DNA of 26,509 nucleotides, taken from positions 1 to 26,509 of IMG/VR virus record IMGVR_UViG_3300047564_000307. One strand, written 5' to 3'. The notes below the pieces were generated by a model, which saw only the letters and a list, made by a program, of their open reading frames with translations, made no database searches and was not told the origin of the DNA. A program made the translations under genes and the position numbers. Source of the DNA: a virus. Below, piece after piece: positions 16,206 through 24,264 of the stretch (positions are counted from its first letter, which is position 1; every line of letters begins with the position of its first letter).

Positions 16206-17960
16206 TTATGCCGTAAACGGAGTTGTTCTAACAAGAATAATTAAAGAACCAAGGTCAATAGGACTTCCCGTAGGATTAAAAAATGTTACCGTAGCCGTGT
16301 TAGCCGCGGTAATTGCCGCGCTTACAATCAAACCACCTGTAGTTGTGTTCAAACTGACTTGAGCGTAATCCCTAACCGCAGCCCCTGTGACTGTGACAGT
16401 AGTAGAATTAGATGCGCCAGCAGCTATGCTTGGCGGATCATATGTTGCAGAGCCGCTAGCTCCTCCATTAGCCGCCCGAACATAAACCGTTCCGCTTTCA
16501 AGCGAATAAAAATCAGCAAATATATTCCCAGTCGCGCTAGATGCGTTGTCAAAAATGGCACCTCCAGTTCCTTTAGCAACATAGTTACTAAATACTGTAT
16601 TCCTAGTAGAACTAGCATTAAGACAACGAATAGTAGCAAAATTGGACACACTAGCACTATTGTCTAGTATGTTGCTTGTTATAGTATTATCAGGACAAGA
16701 ATCTACGACTACTGCATAAGTTGCATTAGTACGAACCACGTTCCCGTTAAATAAGTTTTTGCCAGTGTTTGCAATACCGGCACTTGTTATTTCAACAAAA
16801 GCGTTTGATTTTCCGGTCAAGTCAAAATAATTGTTTGATATGACGCAATTCGCCATACTTCCAAGATACAAACCATTGCCCAGCGTAGCATCCAAGTTGG
16901 TTACGATATTTTTAGAAATGACATTATTGGACATCAAATAGGTATTAGCAGTTTGGATTGGACGCGCTTTTGCGCGGTTGATTTTATTGCCAGATATAAT
17001 CGTTGACGATGCACCGATATTTTCAATTGATGGGCCAGTACATTGATCTAAATAGTTATTTAAAACGGCACAATTTTGTCCAATTCCAGTAAATGATATA
17101 CCCATACCAGTAGATGTACCGCCACCAACAGCTTCGCCGGTACGAAGAATTTTGCAATTCTCTATGGTGACATTGCGATAGCGAACGGTGCTTCCAGAGC
17201 CGTGGTTCTGAATTTCAATACCCATCCGGCCTGGTGCATCAAAAATGCAGTCGCGTATAACCATTCCGTCGAGCCCAACCGTAGAAAGGTCCATTACCAT
17301 TTTAATGCCGTTGGTTAGGATCGGTCCATTCGTTGTAAATTTGCAGCGTTCTACATAAATATTACTGCTTTCCGCATGAAATGAAGTTAGGCAACCAAAG
17401 GCTTCAACATATGTTTCCAGCCACATATCGGATATGCGGACTCCATCGTGGTTAAACAGTTGTAAAACGCCATATAGTCCTCCTCCAACAATTTTGGTTG
17501 AAAATCCATCGCCAAATAAAGTTATACCATTAATACCTGTTGGTAAAAAAATAGGAGTACCAGAAACAAAATATGTTCCGGTTGGAAAATAAACTGATTT
17601 AGATGCAACTAACGCTGCATTGATGGCTGCTCTATCGTCCGTAACGCCATCTCCAACTGCACCAAAATCCTTTACGCTAACAAACTCATTCAGTTTATCA
17701 GATATAGTCCTAGCTTCTGCGGCTGAGTCATCAAACGTGTACGCAATATTATCAGCATCTGCTAGCGATGTATTTCCAGCATTGAGTACGTAGTACCCAT
17801 TCATATCCAGGTTGGACTGCATACTGTTGGGTTCTCCGCTGGGATTATCCCTGTACAGTACTTTATTCTGGAACTCATTCTCGATAGCAGTGAAGTTAGC
17901 ATTCAGTGCTGCTTGGCTAAGGTAGCCAGAACTTACAGTATTCAGATCAATCTTTGCCAT
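16206..17960 (-). CDS. Tailspike 2, beta-helix with pectate-lyase-like fold (584 aa)
   Basis: ATG at 17960 with AAGGA upstream. Residues 1-55 form an N-terminal module (NFTAIENEFQNKVLYR, then NSMQSNLDMNG) shared with the adjacent tailspike and probably anchoring the spike to the tail. Then VKDFGAVGDGVTDDRAAINA (near residue 95) is the pectate-lyase-superfamily entry typical of phage tailspikes. The rest is right-handed beta-helix-like, with Asn/Ser/Ile-rich repeating rungs (ENCKILRTG, VISNNYFDL, SGNKI), and a C-terminal beta domain. It probably binds or degrades a host surface glycan. No catalytic residues can be assigned. The helix region is AT-rich (19 G+C of 60 at 17521-17580), unlike the N-terminal module. 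Confidence 0.85.
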   Translation of the reverse strand: MAKIDLNTVSSGYLSQAALNANFTAIENEFQNKVLYRDNPSGEPNSMQSNLDMNGYYVLNAGNTSLADADNIAYTFDDSAAEARTISDKLNEFVSVKDFGAVGDGVTDDRAAINAALVASKSVYFPTGTYFVSGTPIFLPTGINGITLFGDGFSTKIVGGGLYGVLQLFNHDGVRISDMWLETYVEAFGCLTSFHAESSNIYVERCKFTTNGPILTNGIKMVMDLSTVGLDGMVIRDCIFDAPGRMGIEIQNHGSGSTVRYRNVTIENCKILRTGEAVGGGTSTGMGISFTGIGQNCAVLNNYLDQCTGPSIENIGASSTIISGNKINRAKARPIQTANTYLMSNNVISKNIVTNLDATLGNGLYLGSMANCVISNNYFDLTGKSNAFVEITSAGIANTGKNLFNGNVVRTNATYAVVVDSCPDNTITSNILDNSASVSNFATIRCLNASSTRNTVFSNYVAKGTGGAIFDNASSATGNIFADFYSLESGTVYVRAANGGASGSATYDPPSIAAGASNSTTVTVTGAAVRDYAQVSLNTTTGGLIVSAAITAANTATVTFFNPTGSPIDLGSLIILVRTTPFTA

Positions 17961-17975
17961 GTTGTTATCCTTTGG

Positions 17976-19571
17976 TTAAAGCGTTGCGAACCAATTAGCA
18001 GCCACTACGTTTCCAGTTGTAACCCCAAAAATAATCATTGTAAAACCGCCAGCGCTAATATCGTAAATGTTCGTTGATACTGAGCCACCACCACCTTTAT
18101 TGTTAGCAGTTGCTTGTACTTTGGGAGCAACTGGGAAGGCTATCGGAAAAGATACATTCAGAGGAATAGTTGCAAAAAGAGGACCAAAAGTAACACTTGC
18201 AGTAGCACTTTGCGTGCCGCCCAAAGATAAGCCTTGGTAGAATGTAATATTAGTTACTGTTCCTGCCAATCCAGTAGTTCCATCCAACAAAACTTGCGGA
18301 TAAAAAACAACAGAATCGACATTCCCTCCAACAAAAATACCTGTTTCGTTTGTGCCGTTCCCATAGAATGTGTTAGGAAGTATAACAATTCTGGAACCTC
18401 TATCCAAATACAATCCTGTAGAATTACTTCCAAGATTAAAAAGGTTGTCAGACAAGTTTATACTATCTAAGAAATCGTAACCAGGATCTTCAATGCGAAT
18501 ACCTTCTGCGCTATTCTTGACACTAAACTGGTTACCTTCAATAAGAACTTGGCCGAAAGTAGTGTTATTGGATGAATTAAAAGTAATAGCAGCTACGTCT
18601 TGGTTTTCAATAGAATTGCTTTGAACAAGCAAAATACTTGTCATGCTTGGATTGGTATCAAAGCTACCAATGTAACCGTATGCTCCATTCAGCAATTTAT
18701 TGTTTATAATACGAAGACCGCCAGAACTTTTCTGAAGGATTGCAGTTCCTGTTGTTCCGCCTGCGTCAAAAATTGACGCTCGGATTGTTGAATCCCCTGC
18801 GTCCGGGGTTGCAATATTTTGCACTTCAACTCCGTATTCATAAACAACAAAGTAGCAGTCTTCGATTGACCAACCAGCAGCATCTACAAACTGTACGCCT
18901 CTGTACGGTCTGACAAAAATACAGTTCTGGATACGAGAACCAAAGTTGTACCCAGAAGTTGGATCGTACTTTAGATAAGCTCCGCCTGTTTGCGTAACAG
19001 AATCGTTGAACGGACTGAATGTCATGTTCTGAACATCAACCCGAGTAGTGGTTGTAACACTCCAAAGGTTAATAGCTGCTCCACTAGCTTTAATGTAAGT
19101 AGCGTCAGCGCCTTCACCTACTGCGCGTACTTGCTTGGAGATAGTTACTGCGCCGCAGAGGTATGTACCTTTAGGAAACAGCAGCACACGATCCTCTGCT
19201 GCATCGAAAGCTGCTTGGATGGCAGCAGTATCGTCCGTTGTTCCGTTTCCTACTGCTCCGAAGTCCTTTACGCTAAGGAACTCGGACAGCTTGGATTGAA
19301 CGGTAACAACTACTGCTCCGGTTGCTGAGTTCTCGTAAGGAATGTTTACAGCGGTGGCGTTGGATATGCCAAGAGCAGTTGGATTACCTACATTAAGCAG
19401 GTTAAAGCCATTCATGTCCAGATTGTTCTGCATACTATTGGCTTCATTTCCAGGATTATTACGATACAGAACCTTGTTCTGGAACTCGTTCTCAATAGCG
19501 GTAAAGTTGTTATTGATCTGAGCCTGACCCCGGAACTCAGTCGTAATATCGTTCAGCGTAATCTTAGCCAT
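17976..19571 (-). CDS. Tailspike 1, beta-helix with pectate-lyase-like fold (531 aa)
   Basis: ATG at 19571 with AGGAG upstream. N-terminal module (NNFTAIENEFQNKVLYR, NSMQNNLDMNG) nearly identical in protein to tailspike 2, but encoded with many different synonymous codons. Then VKDFGAVGNGTTDDTAAIQA (near residue 102), the tailspike beta-helix entry, and Asn/Ser-rich rungs such as IEGNQFSVKNSAEG. The C-terminal domain (about 450-531) has SATASVTFGPLFATIPLNVS and AFPVAPKVQATANNKGGG, similar in style to the knob of many tail proteins. The distal parts of the two spikes do not resemble each other closely, consistent with two receptor specificities on one tail anchor. Confidence 0.85.
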   Translation of the reverse strand: MAKITLNDITTEFRGQAQINNNFTAIENEFQNKVLYRNNPGNEANSMQNNLDMNGFNLLNVGNPTALGISNATAVNIPYENSATGAVVVTVQSKLSEFLSVKDFGAVGNGTTDDTAAIQAAFDAAEDRVLLFPKGTYLCGAVTISKQVRAVGEGADATYIKASGAAINLWSVTTTTRVDVQNMTFSPFNDSVTQTGGAYLKYDPTSGYNFGSRIQNCIFVRPYRGVQFVDAAGWSIEDCYFVVYEYGVEVQNIATPDAGDSTIRASIFDAGGTTGTAILQKSSGGLRIINNKLLNGAYGYIGSFDTNPSMTSILLVQSNSIENQDVAAITFNSSNNTTFGQVLIEGNQFSVKNSAEGIRIEDPGYDFLDSINLSDNLFNLGSNSTGLYLDRGSRIVILPNTFYGNGTNETGIFVGGNVDSVVFYPQVLLDGTTGLAGTVTNITFYQGLSLGGTQSATASVTFGPLFATIPLNVSFPIAFPVAPKVQATANNKGGGGSVSTNIYDISAGGFTMIIFGVTTGNVVAANWFATL

Positions 19572-19580
19572 TATTAGCTC

Positions 19581-19814
19581 CTACTTATCTACTTTAGAAT
19601 TCATGCGTTCTTGAATGGACAAAAGAAGATCCTTGATCTCTCGGATATCTTCTTTGTAATCCTCTCTGCGTACAAAACTGGAATGCAGTTCTCGTTCCAG
19701 CGCCATCAAATCATTCTTCATTGCATTAGCTGCATCGTAAGCAATGCGTACAAACCAACCAACAAGGAAGAGAATGAACGAGAATGCAATGTTAAAGAGG
19801 AGTTGGTAATCCAT
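19581..19814 (-). CDS. Membrane-anchored coiled-coil protein, XhlA/holin-like layout (77 aa)
   Basis: ATG at 19814. One strong membrane segment near the N-terminus (FNIAFSFILFLVGWFVRIAY, residues 7-26), then a charged helix with heptad character (EDIREIKDLLLSIQERMNS). This is the layout of XhlA-like proteins and of small phage membrane proteins often called holins or spanin-like. No endolysin gene is next to it, so a lysis role is uncertain. Alternatively it could act in tail-membrane interaction or superinfection exclusion. The gene lies between the tailspike and the methyltransferase genes with no large gap. Confidence 0.65.
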   Translation of the reverse strand: MDYQLLFNIAFSFILFLVGWFVRIAYDAANAMKNDLMALERELHSSFVRREDYKEDIREIKDLLLSIQERMNSKVDK

Positions 19815-19820
19815 ATTATT

Positions 19821-20363
19821 CTACTTGTTTGGCTTAGTTAGTGTTGTGTGCAGATCTTGAATAGCTTCTTTAAACCATGCCATGGCGAACTGCTGGAAAT
19901 CCTGACTACGCTGAGCAACAGCAGGATGCATTCCGTTACCCCAGACTGCTTGGAAATCACAGGAGTACCCATTAGGGTTGATCTCGATATCCGTATGCGG
20001 AGCATTCCCCATGCGCCACTCTTTAGATAGGTAGTAGTATCCCATCTCCGAGAAGGGTTCCTTGTGGGTAGGATCACCGTAGTATCTAGTCGAAGCCCAG
20101 TGCGGGATAATGATTGCACAAGTAGCTCCGGGCTTAAGTACGCGGTACAGTTCATTGAAGAAATGAATGCGTTGCCACTTACCTTCAAGATTAGTCAAGT
20201 GCTCAAGGAAATGACTACAGTGCGCTTCATCAACGGAGTTGTCCTCCCAAGGCCAAGGATCGGTGCCAATATCCAGAACAACGTCCACGCCTTCCATTGA
20301 GTACTGATCCACTCCAATGAAACCTTCCTTCTTGTTCTTACCGCAACCCAAATCGATTTTCAT
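19821..20363 (-). CDS. Class I SAM-dependent methyltransferase (180 aa)
   Basis: ATG at 20363 chosen over an upstream in-frame start because AAGGA lies 5 nt before it and the glycosyltransferase gene ends at 20372. The N-terminus MKIDLGCGKNKKEGFIGVD holds motif I (DLGCG) with a strand-helix-acidic end (GVD) for SAM binding; then PWPWEDNSVDEAHCSHFLEHL is the motif II/III region of Methyltransf_11-like enzymes, and ELYRVLKPGATCAIIIPHW the post-motif. It lacks a visible DNA target-recognition domain, so a small-molecule, glycan or protein substrate is more likely than DNA. It forms a pair with the upstream glycosyltransferase. Confidence 0.85.
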   Translation of the reverse strand: MKIDLGCGKNKKEGFIGVDQYSMEGVDVVLDIGTDPWPWEDNSVDEAHCSHFLEHLTNLEGKWQRIHFFNELYRVLKPGATCAIIIPHWASTRYYGDPTHKEPFSEMGYYYLSKEWRMGNAPHTDIEINPNGYSCDFQAVWGNGMHPAVAQRSQDFQQFAMAWFKEAIQDLHTTLTKPNK

Positions 20364-20371
20364 AAGTATCC

Positions 20372-21103
20372 TTACCAAGTAAAATCTTCGATGCCGAACT
20401 GGCCGGTCATATCGTAGTGCCCCACCTTTACGGAGCAATCAATTGCACAACGGTAGCCGTGCTTCCTAGCATCGCCCCAGAAGTACAAGTCCTGTGTTCC
20501 TACTCCATCTGCGCCTGCAACAGTTTTGAACCAAGGACGGCGCAAGCGCTCATCTTTGAACATTGACAGTCGCCAGAGGTTGAATCCCATGCCTGTTCCG
20601 CAGCACTCAACTAACCCGCCATTGGGATCAGGAGGCTGTGGACGGAAGTTCAGTACAGGATCCTTAGGATCTCCCCAGATTTGGGGCTGGCCTTGAGGCC
20701 CCTTAGTCCAATACAATCCACCAATACAAGAGAACTCAGGATGCGTTTCCATCTGGTGGATAAGTTTTACTAATCCATCCGAAGGTGGAATGTTGTCGTG
20801 CTCGATAGTCAGCAGATACTCCCACTGATTGAGATCCGGATGCGCCAGGATCTCTGCAATCGAGTTAGAAAACGCTTCTCCTACTTCCATCCCAATAGCT
20901 GCCATCCTATGTGCTGCTTGGTTAGGTGGAAAGATTATGCCGCAGTGCGAAAGATACACCTTAGTTGGTATAGTCGTTCCAGCTGGTATAAGCATAACCG
21001 TTCGTTGTTTCTTCCAACTCCCGCCTTGAACTACTCGAGCAGTTGATCCAGCGAGGTCTTCGTTGTGATGTCCGCTATCCAACGAGACAATTTGTGGCTT
21101 CAA
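20372..21103 (-). CDS. Family 2-type glycosyltransferase (about 243 aa)
   Basis: A TTG start at 21103 is chosen: GGAGG sits 7 nt upstream and TTGA overlaps the stop of the preceding 54-aa gene; a longer GTG start at 21172 would overlap that gene by 73 nt, and the ATG at 20995 is an alternative. GT-A features: YLLTIEHDNIPP (residues about 96-107) with EHDN in place of the DxD metal motif, a GLYWTKG segment, CCGTGMGFNLWRLSMFKDER, and TQDLYFWGDARKHGYR followed by SVKVGH, the usual acceptor/catalytic and C-terminal GT2 signatures. Substrate cannot be read. With the methyltransferase it may modify host surface glycans or virion proteins. Confidence 0.8.
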   Translation of the reverse strand: MKPQIVSLDSGHHNEDLAGSTARVVQGGSWKKQRTVMLIPAGTTIPTKVYLSHCGIIFPPNQAAHRMAAIGMEVGEAFSNSIAEILAHPDLNQWEYLLTIEHDNIPPSDGLVKLIHQMETHPEFSCIGGLYWTKGPQGQPQIWGDPKDPVLNFRPQPPDPNGGLVECCGTGMGFNLWRLSMFKDERLRRPWFKTVAGADGVGTQDLYFWGDARKHGYRCAIDCSVKVGHYDMTGQFGIEDFTW

Positions 21104-21264
21104 ACAGGGGCCTCCATTAGTATTACAGGTACAAACGTAGCTCCTCCTTCTACGTCCGCTACGCGACAGCACAGGGCTTTCTGTACAGGAAGATCAACTA
21201 ATACTATATATTCATCTTCGTTTAAAAAGAACCGTGTGTACGCAGAAAAATCATTAATATCCAT
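21100..21264 (-). CDS. Small hypothetical protein (54 aa)
   Basis: ATG at 21264, 2 nt after the fibre stop; ends at a TGA that overlaps the TTG start of the glycosyltransferase. Sequence begins MDINDFSAYTRFFLNEDEY, continues with a hydrophobic strand (IVLVDLP) and ends ATFVPVILMEAPV. The protein is acidic and has no recognised family. Its 3' end carries the GGAGG that serves the next gene, so it may also act in coupling. It fills what would otherwise be an empty gap. Confidence 0.6.
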   Translation of the reverse strand: MDINDFSAYTRFFLNEDEYIVLVDLPVQKALCCRVADVEGGATFVPVILMEAPV

Positions 21265-21266
21265 AC

Positions 21267-23918
21267 TTATACCGTATTATAGCCAAACGCTACCATAGGA
21301 AAGCGCTGAGCAAGAGAGTTAGTTCCTCGAATCTCAGTAAACGCAATACTGTTGGGAAGAGCAGTAGTGGATGCGCTATAAAAGCCCTGACCCAACGTAA
21401 GCTGTGCGCTAGTGTTTGTTGCGGCTCCGAAATTTCCAAGGAAGTTAGTGTTTACCTGGGAAGCAAGATATTGAGAGAACGAACAGTTAACACCGCCTGT
21501 TGTCGTTCGCATAATCTGGCCAATCCAGTACCGTCCGCCAGAAACGGATGTACTCCAAGGGAATGTAATATTGCGCCAACCTTGGTACAAACTACTGTTT
21601 GCAGAACCAGAGAACGTAATACCCGTTGTAAAAGACGTTGAATGCGCGAGAGAGATAGTGCTTACGTTTCGCGTGTACAATCCAAGCCAGTTCGATACTG
21701 TGAACGATCCTGTTGAGTTCGCTGCGTTAGAAAAGTTAATCGGCATGGCTACCATATTCATGGTTAGGTCCGGGAAAATATCCGGATCCAATGCCAACGT
21801 ACCTTGACCGATCTGGCCTACTACGAGCGGATAATCTCCGTGCGGTGAGTAACCGGACTCAATAACTCCGCCTCCTACCGCAACACTTGCTGTAACTGTT
21901 GAACCATCTAGTCCGAACGTGACACCGTTACCGTTACTAAAGACAATGTTCGACAGGTTATTAGAGGTGGTCCCTGCGGAGACGTTAATGTTGGTAAGTC
22001 CTCCACCTCCGCCTCCTGTTTGGTTAATGGAGATTGTGGCACCGTTTGCATCCGTGGACTGACTAAGCGAGATATTGTTCGTACCGACAAAGACAATACG
22101 CGTCCCTGTGATCCCTGTTGATCCCGCAGTGTTGCCAAGGTTGGATACACCAATAGAGTAGTTAGCTGCGCCAGGAGCGGCAATGGACAAAGACAATCCA
22201 TTTGAGTTCAGTGTACCCGAAGCGTTTGCTCCAGTAAAACCCGATCCTGCGATATTACCGGATGCCTGCGTTTGAACTGATTGTGTCGTAAGGTACGCGG
22301 GTACACCAAGGCTTAGTCCGAGACTGTTATGCGTTCCTACAACTGCTGTACCCGTTGTTGTAGTGCTGGTAAAACCTAAGCCCGCAATGTTGCCCGAAGC
22401 CTGAGTCTGGACGGACTGAGTTGTCAGGTACGCAGGAATACCTAAGCTCAAACCGCTTGTGTTCAGAGTGCCAACAAGAGCTGTTCCTGTAGTGCTTGTG
22501 CTAGTAAAACCAGTACGCGCTATGTTCCCGGAGGCTTGCGTCTGTACGGATTGGGTGGTCAAATAAACTGGAACACCAAGACTCAACCCAAGACTGTTGT
22601 TAGTACCAACAATGTTTACACCAGTCGTTGTCGTACTGGAGAAACCAGAACCAGCGATATTTCCCGACGCTTGTGTTTGAACGGACTGGGTAGGAACTGT
22701 ATAGCTAGCCGTAATTTGGTTGCTACCGGACATCCCGAACGTGATGCCGTTAGAGTTAGCGAAGTTAATTGTGCCGGACGTACCCGTCTGAGTACCCGCA
22801 GCAATAGCAACGCCGCCGCCACCGGCTGCTGCCCATGAGCCATCACCGCGAAGGAAGTTAGTACTTGTAGGGGATCCTGAGCCAAGGAAACTAGGAGCAA
22901 AGATACCGGAAGTAATGTCCCCGGTGCTGTGAGCGTGGCTTGCAGAGGCAAAGCCCGTAATGAGCGTAGACAAGTACCCAGCAGAGCGATTCTTCCAAAG
23001 ACTGTCTGCCGAGTCATACATAAGTACGTTGTTAGCAGTTGCGCTGACAATTAGTACATCGTGCAACTCTTCAATTTCTTGCCCATTAATGATCTTAATA
23101 TAAGCAGAACCAGCGGAACCGTTACTTGCGTTGATTACCCATCCCATTGCTACGCCGTGCGCTGGTTGAGTAGGACGAGTGGTAGTCAAAGCTCCTGCTG
23201 TTTCGGATAGCCAGAGAGCTGCTCCGTTTGTAAAGGATGCTGTAGGAAGAGTACTCAGACCTGTAAGCAAACCAGCAACGATCATGTAACCATCGCTTAC
23301 ATCGCTAATGCTTTCTGCTGCTACACCGATTGTAGTAGCTGCTGTGGCTTCCGTAGAAGCATCCGCGAGTTCAACGGTAAGGTGCGTACCCGTGGAACCA
23401 ACTACATAGACCGCTTGTCCTTTTGTGATCGTTCCAGCAGTTGATTTGCGTACAATCCGCATCAGGGTTTCATTTACATTGCTGGAGTACGCTCCGGTGC
23501 TTACAACTACACCCGTAAGCGTTCCACCTGTAATGGAAACTGCGTTAGCGTTCTGAGTAGCTATGCTACCAAGGCCGAGAGTGACCCTCTGAGCAGTTGC
23601 ATCCGCATCATCAAGGAGAGCTTTACCAGCAGTTGTAACATCCCCTCCCATCTTGGAGGTACTGACTACGCCTGTATCGATAGTCCAGGTTGCACCGCTA
23701 CCAGAGACAACGATGTCTCCTTTATCGCCGTCAGAGATCCCACCAGTGCTGACAGCAGCAGCGTACGACAAGGATATCCATGACGTAGAACCGTCTCCGA
23801 ACTTGAACTTCAGAGTATCGGTTTCGTAGCCAAGCTGGCCTGCTTGCATAACCGGATTATTGGAAGTCCAGTTTGCTGCGGTATCCCTACGATGTCGAAG
23901 AACTGCGGTTGTTGCCAT
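21267..23918 (-). CDS. Tail fibre with internal 45-aa repeats (883 aa)
   Basis: ATG at 23918. The N-terminus RRDTAANWTSNNPVMQAGQ then GYETDTLKFKFGDGSTSW is the common phage fibre head module (tail-attaching 'RRDTAANWT... FGDG' domain). Residues about 130-285 contain a TKGQAVYVVGSTGTHLTVEL segment found in many fibres, then FASASHAHSTGDITSGIF and FLRGDGSWA. Residues 410-583 are four repeats starting TQSVQTQASGNIA, then Gly/Asn-rich strands and a C-terminal globular domain (WRNITFPWSTSVSGG, FTEIRGTNSLAQRF). The arrangement is a trimeric fibre with a shaft built of repeats and a distal receptor-binding tip. Role: host recognition. Confidence 0.85.
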   Translation of the reverse strand: MATTAVLRHRRDTAANWTSNNPVMQAGQLGYETDTLKFKFGDGSTSWISLSYAAAVSTGGISDGDKGDIVVSGSGATWTIDTGVVSTSKMGGDVTTAGKALLDDADATAQRVTLGLGSIATQNANAVSITGGTLTGVVVSTGAYSSNVNETLMRIVRKSTAGTITKGQAVYVVGSTGTHLTVELADASTEATAATTIGVAAESISDVSDGYMIVAGLLTGLSTLPTASFTNGAALWLSETAGALTTTRPTQPAHGVAMGWVINASNGSAGSAYIKIINGQEIEELHDVLIVSATANNVLMYDSADSLWKNRSAGYLSTLITGFASASHAHSTGDITSGIFAPSFLGSGSPTSTNFLRGDGSWAAAGGGGVAIAAGTQTGTSGTINFANSNGITFGMSGSNQITASYTVPTQSVQTQASGNIAGSGFSSTTTTGVNIVGTNNSLGLSLGVPVYLTTQSVQTQASGNIARTGFTSTSTTGTALVGTLNTSGLSLGIPAYLTTQSVQTQASGNIAGLGFTSTTTTGTAVVGTHNSLGLSLGVPAYLTTQSVQTQASGNIAGSGFTGANASGTLNSNGLSLSIAAPGAANYSIGVSNLGNTAGSTGITGTRIVFVGTNNISLSQSTDANGATISINQTGGGGGGLTNINVSAGTTSNNLSNIVFSNGNGVTFGLDGSTVTASVAVGGGVIESGYSPHGDYPLVVGQIGQGTLALDPDIFPDLTMNMVAMPINFSNAANSTGSFTVSNWLGLYTRNVSTISLAHSTSFTTGITFSGSANSSLYQGWRNITFPWSTSVSGGRYWIGQIMRTTTGGVNCSFSQYLASQVNTNFLGNFGAATNTSAQLTLGQGFYSASTTALPNSIAFTEIRGTNSLAQRFPMVAFGYNTV
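22170..22691 (-). repeat. Four tandem 45-aa coding repeats in the fibre shaft, each recoded
   Basis: Repeats start at 22691, 22556, 22421 and 22286 (exact 135-nt period); the last is shorter. The first 13 residues TQSVQTQASGNIA are identical in all four, yet the Ala codon before Ser is GCG, GCC, GCT, GCA and the Gly codon is GGA, GGG, GGC, GGT in the four copies, while Val uses GTT, GTA, GTC, GTT. Protein identity with maximal synonymous change suggests old repeats under purifying selection with diversified DNA. Confidence 0.9.
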
Positions 23919-23925
23919 ATTTATA

Positions 23926-24264
23926 TTAGAGACTTACTGAATCGCCTTCGTCTAAATCAATTGCACCGAATGTGTACGACATGGAACTACTGCCTTCATC
24001 GAAATCCCATGCTGCTCCTCCACCACCTAATGTAACCGTTGCCCAGACACCATCACCTCTAAGAAATGTAGTAGCTGTAGCAGTACCAGAGCCTAGTCTA
24101 GCTGGATCAAAGATCCCTGAAGTAATTGCACCCGTACTGTGCGCATGAGATGCGGACGCATACAAACCCGATAAGCCGTATACCAACGGCATCTGTAATC
24201 TGTTTGCACGAATCTCTGATTGGCGTATGCCATGAGATCGCTGGTTGTTACTTCGCCTTGACAA
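23926..24264 (-). CDS. Short fibre-like protein related to the fibre head (up to 112 aa)
   Basis: The frame starts with TTG at 24264 (overlapping the small terminase end) or with ATG at 24195; no strong SD decides. The core, GLYASASHAHSTGAITSGIF then FLRGDGVWATV, is clearly related to the segment FASASHAHSTGDITSGIF...FLRGDGSWA in the 883-aa fibre just downstream. The C-terminus (WDFDEGSSSMSYTFGAIDLD) is acidic and beta-rich. It may be a separate small virion/fibre subunit, a chaperone-like fibre base, or a remnant of a duplicated fibre gene. The start is uncertain. Confidence 0.6.
   Translation of the reverse strand: MSRRSNNQRSHGIRQSEIRANRLQMPLVYGLSGLYASASHAHSTGAITSGIFDPARLGSGTATATTFLRGDGVWATVTLGGGGAAWDFDEGSSSMSYTFGAIDLDEGDSVSL

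Noticed and set aside
20364-20438. Longer start for the methyltransferase
   Set aside because: It would read through the end of the glycosyltransferase gene; the ATG at 20363 has a good SD and begins at the SAM-binding strand.
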